64,000 bases of DNA from Leucobacter triazinivorans. GTDB taxonomy: Bacteria > Actinomycetota > Actinomycetes > Actinomycetales > Microbacteriaceae. The stretch covers positions 3,038,001 to 3,102,000 of the forward strand of contig NZ_CP035806.1 in assembly GCF_004208635.1 (NCBI RefSeq), read 5' to 3'. The notes beneath the pieces were generated by a model that saw only the letters and a list, made by a program, of their open reading frames with translations, did no database searches and had not been told where the DNA came from. Position 1 is the first letter of the stretch. Each line of letters starts with the position of its first letter. A program made the translations under genes and the position numbers. Below, one piece after another: positions 59,419-64,000 of the stretch.

Positions 59419-61005
59419 CTAGGACTGGTAGTAGCGCAGAGCCAGAGCGAGCTCTGCCCGCGCCTGGAAGTCGTCGAGATCCGATGCGGTGAGCATCGAG
59501 ATCTGCTCGAGGCGATGCGCGAGCGTGTGCCGGTGGATCTCGAGTTCTCGAGCCGCGGGGAGCGGACGGCCGTGGTGCCGCAGCCAGACCGCGAGCGTGC
59601 GGACGAGCTCGGTGCCGCTCTCGCGGTCCTGCGCCCCCAGCCGCCCGAGCAGGCGGCGGGCCACGTGCGCCGCGTCCGACGCGTCGATGAGATCTGAGAC
59701 CCCTTCGCGCCAGATGTCCGGAAAGGCCGTGACCCCCGCGACACCGCGGCGCAGCCCGAAGTCCGCCGCCTTCTTCGCCTCCTCGAGCGCTAGGGCGAGG
59801 CCCTCCCAGCGCTCGCATCGCGAGCTCCCGAGCACCAGGGAGAACGGGCGCAGGTGCTCGATCAGCAGGTCGACGTCGCGCTCCTGCACCAGCAGTGCGG
59901 CGTCGCTGCGGTAGCGGGCGAAGAAGAGCGGGAACTCGGTGCCCGCCTGGAGGCCCTCGAGCGCCGGCATGAGGCGTTCGGCGTCGAAGTGCTGCGGGAC
60001 GCCGATGAGCGTCACCAGCGGGGGAGCGGGGAGCGGCCCCCACACGCTCTCGACGATGTGGCGCGTGACCGAGACGCTGCCCGAGAGTACGAGCTGCAGC
60101 AGCGCCTCGCGGAGGGTGAGGTGCAGCGAGGCCAGAGCCTGGTTCTGCTCGAGCGAGACGCTCACCAGCGCCAGCACGCTGGAGAGCACGTTGCGCGACA
60201 GGTCGTCGAAACCTCGGCTCAGCGTCAGCACCAGCATGCCGCTCGGCGCGCCGGGCTCGCCGAGCATCTGCAGCACGGCCTCGACCTCCGGCGTCACCTG
60301 CGCCGAACGGAAGCGCTGTTCGCCCTCCAGCGTCGTCTGCACGATCGGCGTGAGCTCCGCCTCGCCGATCCGCGGGCCGTCGGGAGCCTCGACGACCGTG
60401 ACGGGGCGCCCGAGCGGATCGTAGAGCGCGACGCCGCATCCGAGTTGACGCGCGGTCTCGCGCAGCGTGGCGTTGAGACCGTCGCGCCGGGTGGCGGCGT
60501 TGGCGATCGCCTTCTGCGCGCGCAGCGAGCGGGTGTACCGCTCGGTCTGGTCCCGCTGCAGCACGCGCGCGGCCTCCTGCAGCAGATCCATGAACGAGAT
60601 CTCATAGGGCACGTCGAAGAGGATCAGGCCGTGACGGCGGCACGCGAGCGCCAGCTGGTGCGGCACCCCGCGGTGCACCACGTCGCTCCCGAAACCGATC
60701 CCGATCACGCCGTGCGCAGCGACGAGCGCCGCGTAGTCCTCGTAGATGCGCTCGAGCCGCTCGGGGGGAACACGCACCTCGGGCACGGAGGGGTCCGCCG
60801 AGTGCACCACCGGGAACTGCCAGCCGAGCGTCAGGATGACCTCCGCCGGCCCGAGGAACGGCGTGGGATCGATCATGTCCGTCGCGTGCAGCCACTCGAA
60901 CTCCTGATCGAAGCTCTGCTCCGCGGTGGCCTCGTCCTCGCCTCCGACGATCAGGCGCAGGTGCAGCGAGGGGTTCTGGAGCAGCTTGCGCAGACTGAGA
61001 GACAC
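59419..61005 (-). CDS. PucR-family transcriptional regulator
   Basis: A 528-residue regulator. The N-terminal PucR purine-catabolism domain spans ~1-130 (FEWLHATDMIDPTPFLGPAEVILTLG). A GAF-like central part lies at ~170-280. The C-terminal PucR HTH_30 is at ~460-520 (LRHHGRPLPAARELEIHRHTLAHRL). This class activates catabolic and transport genes in response to purines or amines. It lies upstream of the APC permease cluster in the same orientation, so it is the likely regulator of that cluster. It may autoregulate; no operator is identified. Confidence 0.87.
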   Translation of the reverse strand: MSLSLRKLLQNPSLHLRLIVGGEDEATAEQSFDQEFEWLHATDMIDPTPFLGPAEVILTLGWQFPVVHSADPSVPEVRVPPERLERIYEDYAALVAAHGVIGIGFGSDVVHRGVPHQLALACRRHGLILFDVPYEISFMDLLQEAARVLQRDQTERYTRSLRAQKAIANAATRRDGLNATLRETARQLGCGVALYDPLGRPVTVVEAPDGPRIGEAELTPIVQTTLEGEQRFRSAQVTPEVEAVLQMLGEPGAPSGMLVLTLSRGFDDLSRNVLSSVLALVSVSLEQNQALASLHLTLREALLQLVLSGSVSVTRHIVESVWGPLPAPPLVTLIGVPQHFDAERLMPALEGLQAGTEFPLFFARYRSDAALLVQERDVDLLIEHLRPFSLVLGSSRCERWEGLALALEEAKKAADFGLRRGVAGVTAFPDIWREGVSDLIDASDAAHVARRLLGRLGAQDRESGTELVRTLAVWLRHHGRPLPAARELEIHRHTLAHRLEQISMLTASDLDDFQARAELALALRYYQS

Positions 61006-61019
61006 CCGACCAGGTTACG

Positions 61020-61478
61020 TCACGGCTCCAGGCGGATCGGCGTGCCCGCGGCGATGCCGACGCGGCGCTGCAGGGCCGCATCCACCGCGGCCGGTTCGGC
61101 GGACGAGATCCCGAACTCGCCGAGCACCGCGGGGCCGTCGGCTCCCAGCCCCAGCACCACCGCGCTCACGGATTCGGCCAGCGGTCCTTCGAGTCCGGCG
61201 ACGGCGCGCGACAGCGCCGAGCGCGTCGCTCGGGCGAGCGCGGCGGGATCGTCTCCCGCCGACACCTCGGCGTCGCAGTAGACCACACCGTCGCCCGACA
61301 CCGCCTCTGCCACGAGCGCGCCGCCCGCACGGCGCACGCGCACCTCGAGCACGCTGCTCGTCGACGCGAGCGGAACGGTGGAGAACGGCAGCGGAATGCC
61401 CGAAGGGGCGTCACCGTGATCATGGGCCGCATGGCCTCGATCAGGTGACGCCCCTCCGAAGGTGAACTTCAGATCCAT
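61020..61478 (-). CDS. Hypothetical protein, possibly related to FGGY-kinase N-domain
   Basis: A 152-residue protein of unknown family, 14 bp upstream of the PucR gene on the same strand. A His/Asp-rich N-terminus (GHAAHDHGDAPSG) precedes a segment of alternating strands and helices (SVLEVRVRRAGGALVAEAVS, ALARATRSALSRAVAGLEG, SAVVLGLGADGPAVLGEFG). That order faintly recalls the first lobe of FGGY sugar kinases but lacks their DxGT motif. No membrane segment. Coding statistics and a clean ATG make it a credible gene; the function is not known. Confidence 0.5.
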   Translation of the reverse strand: MDLKFTFGGASPDRGHAAHDHGDAPSGIPLPFSTVPLASTSSVLEVRVRRAGGALVAEAVSGDGVVYCDAEVSAGDDPAALARATRSALSRAVAGLEGPLAESVSAVVLGLGADGPAVLGEFGISSAEPAAVDAALQRRVGIAAGTPIRLEP

Positions 61479-61502
61479 GGGATCCAGCGTACGCCCTGGT
61501 GG

Positions 61503-62627
61503 TTACGCGTTCGCCGCGAGCACGTCCTCGACGCTCGAGTAGGCGAGCTCGGGGAAGGCGTCGGCGACGCCCTTGAAGGTGAGGACCCCGTCGTGCGCGT
61601 TGAGGCCGAGGGCGAGTGCGGGATCGGCCTGCAGTGCGGACACCCACCCCTTATCGGCCAGTGCGACGACGTAGGGGAGCGTCGCGTTGGTGAGCGCCGC
61701 GGTCGAGGTCTCGGGCACGGCGCCGGGCATGTTCGCCACGCAGTAGTAGATCGAGTTGTGCACCGGGAAGGTGGGGTCGTCGTGCGTGGTGGGGCGGGAG
61801 TTCTCGAAGCAGCCGCCCTGGTCGATGGCGATGTCGACGAGCACCGAGCCCGGCTTCATCTGGGCAACCATCTCGTCGGTGACGAGCTTGGGGGCCTTCT
61901 CGCCCGGGATCAGCACGGAGCCGATCACGAGATCGGCATCCTTGAGCGCCTCGGTGATGTTGTGCGCGTTCGAGGTGCGGGTCTGGATGCGGCCGTCGAA
62001 CTCGTCCTCGAGCTGCTTGAGGCGCGGGATGAAGATGTCGATGATCGTGACGTCGGCACCCATGCCGTAGGCGATGCGCGCGGCCTGCTCGCCGGCGGCA
62101 CCGCCGCCGATGACGACGACCTTGCCGCGACGGGTCGCGGTGACGCCGCCGAGCAGCACGCCGCGGCCCCCGTTGGCCTTCATGAGCGCGTACGCGCCGA
62201 CCTGCGCGGAGAGCCGGCCCGCCACCTCGGACATCGGGGCGAGCAGGGGCAGCGCGCGGCCCACCTGCACGGTCTCGTAGGCGATGGCGGTGGTGCCTGA
62301 TTCGAGCACCTTCTCGGTGAGTGTCTTGTCTGCGGCGAGGTGCAGGTAGGTGAACAGCACCTGGCCCTTGCGCATCTTGTCGTACTCGGCCGCGATGGGC
62401 TCCTTGACCTTGAGGATCATGTCGGACTGCGACCACACCTCGTCGGCGCCCGCGACGATTGTCGCGCCGGCGGCCGTGTACTCGGCATCGGTGATGGCCG
62501 AACCGAGACCGGCGCCGGCCTGCACCAGCACCTCGTGGCCGCGGCGGGCGAGCTCGAAGACACCGGCCTGCGTGATGGCGACGCGGTTCTCGTTGTTCTT
62601 GATTTCGGTGGGAATACCGACGCGCAT
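61503..62627 (-). CDS. ald: Alanine dehydrogenase
   Basis: A 374-residue NAD-dependent L-alanine dehydrogenase, very close to the usual 371 residues. It starts MRVGIPTEIKNNENRVAI, has the N-domain catalytic region LFTYLHLAAD, the NAD motif KVVVIGGGAAGEQAARIAYGMG and the C-terminal VANMPGAVPETSTAALTNAT. It interconverts alanine with pyruvate and ammonia. The ATG at 62627 has GGAG eight bases upstream; earlier in-frame starts read through the intergenic region. It is divergent from an Lrp/AsnC regulator, the classic control arrangement for ald in actinobacteria. Confidence 0.93.
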   Translation of the reverse strand: MRVGIPTEIKNNENRVAITQAGVFELARRGHEVLVQAGAGLGSAITDAEYTAAGATIVAGADEVWSQSDMILKVKEPIAAEYDKMRKGQVLFTYLHLAADKTLTEKVLESGTTAIAYETVQVGRALPLLAPMSEVAGRLSAQVGAYALMKANGGRGVLLGGVTATRRGKVVVIGGGAAGEQAARIAYGMGADVTIIDIFIPRLKQLEDEFDGRIQTRTSNAHNITEALKDADLVIGSVLIPGEKAPKLVTDEMVAQMKPGSVLVDIAIDQGGCFENSRPTTHDDPTFPVHNSIYYCVANMPGAVPETSTAALTNATLPYVVALADKGWVSALQADPALALGLNAHDGVLTFKGVADAFPELAYSSVEDVLAANA

Positions 62628-62724
62628 GATCTGCTCCAGAGATGTTGAATGCGGGGGTGTGCGTGTGCCCGGCAGCCGCCGCCGCGTGGCAGCGGGCGAT
62701 GTCAGGATGCCTCCGATTGTGCAG

Positions 62725-62785
62725 CATATTCGCTTTCCGTAAAAAAAGCACGAATTCTCTTCGGATACAGTCGCTATTATGGAAG
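62725..62785. promoter_or_regulatory. Divergent ald-Lrp promoter region
   Basis: An AT-rich stretch (with GTAAAAAAAGCACGAATTC and TATTAT at 62775) in the 183-bp gap between the ald and Lrp genes. TATTAT could be the Lrp -10. GAATAT on the other strand could serve ald. Lrp boxes are expected here but I cannot delimit them. Confidence 0.4.
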
Positions 62786-62810
62786 AAACTGAAGCGAAAG
62801 GTGGTGTTCG

Positions 62811-63302
62811 ATGTCCGAAGGATCGAAGAATCTGCGCCCGGAGGCGGACCTCGACGACGTCGATCGGAAGATCGTGGACGAGCTGCAGGCGAACGGTCGC
62901 ATCACCAACGCCGAACTGGCAGAGCGCGTGGGTGTCGCCGCATCCACCTGCATCGCGCGGGTGCGGAGCCTGGTCGCGCGCCGGATCATCACGGGGTTCA
63001 CGGCGAGCGTGGATCCGAGGGCGATGGGGCTCGGGCTCGAGGTGCTGGTGAGCGTGACCGTGCGTTCGGGCGCGCGGCAGCGCATCGCCGAGCTGAGCGA
63101 CGAGCTGCGCTCGCTGCCCGAGGTGATGCAGCTCTTCTTCCTCGGCGGTGTCGAAGACTTCATCATCCATCTCGCGGCCCGGGATTCCGACCACGTGCGC
63201 GATTTCGTCATGGAGCACCTGTCCGCGCACCCGGCGGTCTCATCGACCCGCACGAGCATCGTCTTCAGTCACCATCAGAACCCGGTGCGCGTGGAGCGCT
63301 GA
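62811..63302 (+). CDS. Lrp/AsnC-family transcriptional regulator
   Basis: A 163-residue Lrp-type protein. The N-terminal HTH is at ~15-60 (LDDVDRKIVDELQANGRITN, AELAERVGVAASTCIARVR) and the RAM ligand-binding domain at ~75-150 (LEVLVSVTVRSGARQRI, VMQLFFLGGVEDFIIHLAA). The divergent position with alanine dehydrogenase makes it the likely alanine-responsive activator AldR/BkdR type. A short His/Asn/Pro tail ends it. The ATG at 62811 lies ~30 bp after the putative -10. Confidence 0.9.
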   Translation: MSEGSKNLRPEADLDDVDRKIVDELQANGRITNAELAERVGVAASTCIARVRSLVARRIITGFTASVDPRAMGLGLEVLVSVTVRSGARQRIAELSDELRSLPEVMQLFFLGGVEDFIIHLAARDSDHVRDFVMEHLSAHPAVSSTRTSIVFSHHQNPVRVER

Positions 63303-63385
63303 CCGCCGAGGAACGGCGCTCCGCTCCTGCTCGCTGCGCTCCTGCTCGCTGCGCTCCTGCTCGCCGGCGGGTGACCGGCCCGCGG
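63303..63385. repeat. Convergent gap with 17-bp tandem repeat
   Basis: About three units of GCTGCGCTCCTGCTC-type sequence (about 63319-63363) lie between the convergent Lrp and antiporter genes. No gene or clear terminator stem is seen. Confidence 0.6.
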
Positions 63386-64000
63386 TCAGTGCGGCGCCGG
63401 AGGGCTCAGCCGCGTCTCGTAGGCGTCGAGCGCCAGCTCGGCCGCCCGCAGCGACCGCGAGCTGTAGCGCCCGATCGCGCGCTCCTCGAGCAGCGCCTCC
63501 CGCTGCGCGTCGAGCGCGACCCGGGCGAGGCGCCGCTGCAGCTGCCCGGGGGACTCCGCACCCGGCAGGCCGACCGGCGCGGTCGGGTCTGCGGCCGGCG
63601 CGATGGGGAGAAGCGCGTGGCGTGCTCCGATCCTCGCCCGTCGCGCGGCTTCCTCCGTGATCGTCGCCCCTCGGGCGGTGCCGTCGCTGCGCGCCCCCTC
63701 ATCGGCCTCGGCTCCGCTGGGCGCAGCGGGATCGCCGGCACGCGCCCCCTCATCGGCCTGCGCTGCGTCGCCGGGCCCGACGGGGGTCGCGGTCCGATCC
63801 GGCGCCTCAGCCCGCTCGGCGAGCGCCTCGTCGATTGCCTCGTCGGCGGCCGCGTTCAGATCGCGGCTCAGTGCGGTGAGTTCGGCGTGCTCGCCGCCCG
63901 TGCCGGCCCCGTGCGGCCAGAGCCTGCGGATGAGCGCCGGGAGCGTCAGGCCGTGCAGCAGCAGCGTGACGACCGCGACCGCGAAGGCGGCGAGCACGAG
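63386..64000 (-). CDS. Monovalent cation:proton antiporter C-terminus (CPA1/NhaP-like), partial
   Basis: The 3' end of a gene that starts beyond the right edge; 204 residues are visible. The first ~30 residues form the last membrane helix and its exit (VAVVTLLLHGLTLPALIRRLWP), typical of CPA1-type Na+/H+ antiporters. The rest is a cytoplasmic tail with a low-complexity acidic segment containing a repeated ADEGAR motif and then a helical domain (LQRRLARVALDAQREALLEE). A regulatory tail is likely. Family assignment rests on the short membrane part and the tail. Confidence 0.7.
   Translation of the reverse strand, partial: LVLAAFAVAVVTLLLHGLTLPALIRRLWPHGAGTGGEHAELTALSRDLNAAADEAIDEALAERAEAPDRTATPVGPGDAAQADEGARAGDPAAPSGAEADEGARSDGTARGATITEEAARRARIGARHALLPIAPAADPTAPVGLPGAESPGQLQRRLARVALDAQREALLEERAIGRYSSRSLRAAELALDAYETRLSPPAPH

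Overview
The window is chromosomal DNA of very high GC content with tightly packed operons, GTG starts and overlapping stop/start codons. Gene families and codon use point to a Gram-positive actinobacterium, probably Microbacteriaceae (Leucobacter/Microbacterium-like). No rRNA or tRNA gene was seen, so the assignment is tentative. 52 protein-coding genes are called. Two are cut by the window edges: a LivM-LivG fusion on the left and a cation antiporter on the right.

Region 1 (1-8355, all minus strand) looks like one catabolic unit. An APH-fold kinase and a class III PLP enzyme of the phospho-lyase type (AGXT2L-like) are followed by an AraC regulator, a MoaF-family protein and a branched-chain-amino-acid-type ABC transporter. 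The likely theme is uptake of an amino alcohol or hydroxy amino acid, O-phosphorylation, then beta-elimination. A perfect 9+9 palindrome overlaps the probable promoter.

Region 2 (8796-29680) is an accessory catabolic island: three TetR regulators and one IclR, a CocE-type hydrolase, an oligopeptide-type ABC transporter, two YtcJ-type amidohydrolases, a PhzS-like flavin monooxygenase, a ThDP enzyme and a MobA-like aromatic hydroxylase. Three DUF3237 genes recur here. Each overlaps by 4 bp the end of a different upstream partner gene. Two of the three units share an operator-like motif (TAGTC-N6-GACTA), which ties them into a candidate regulon.

Region 3 (29775-43129) holds a membrane protein/XRE/quinone-reductase operon, a succinate-semialdehyde-type dehydrogenase, a thioredoxin-DUF4395 pair, an APC permease, a monooxygenase-membrane fusion, an amine oxidase, a DUF4349 lipoprotein, an MFS transporter and a DEAD-box helicase.

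Region 4 (43411-54433) is an envelope or stress-type locus: a GNAT-AAA+ fusion faces a four-gene operon encoding a substrate-binding/VWA lipoprotein, two proteins with XpaC-like tails (one on a truncated DUF58 framework) and TelA. Beyond it lies a TM0106-type nuclease-helicase carrying repeat-derived sequence in frame.

Region 5 (54572-64000) has an aminotransferase, a PucR/APC permease/DUF3156-like/alcohol dehydrogenase cluster, a divergent alanine dehydrogenase-Lrp pair and the antiporter end.

Two kinds of non-coding structure recur: GTCATCCTGCG-type dyad elements (complete copies, plus 30-bp and 27-bp tandem arrays of a half element), and long near-perfect inverted repeats at gene ends, two of which share one sequence family.
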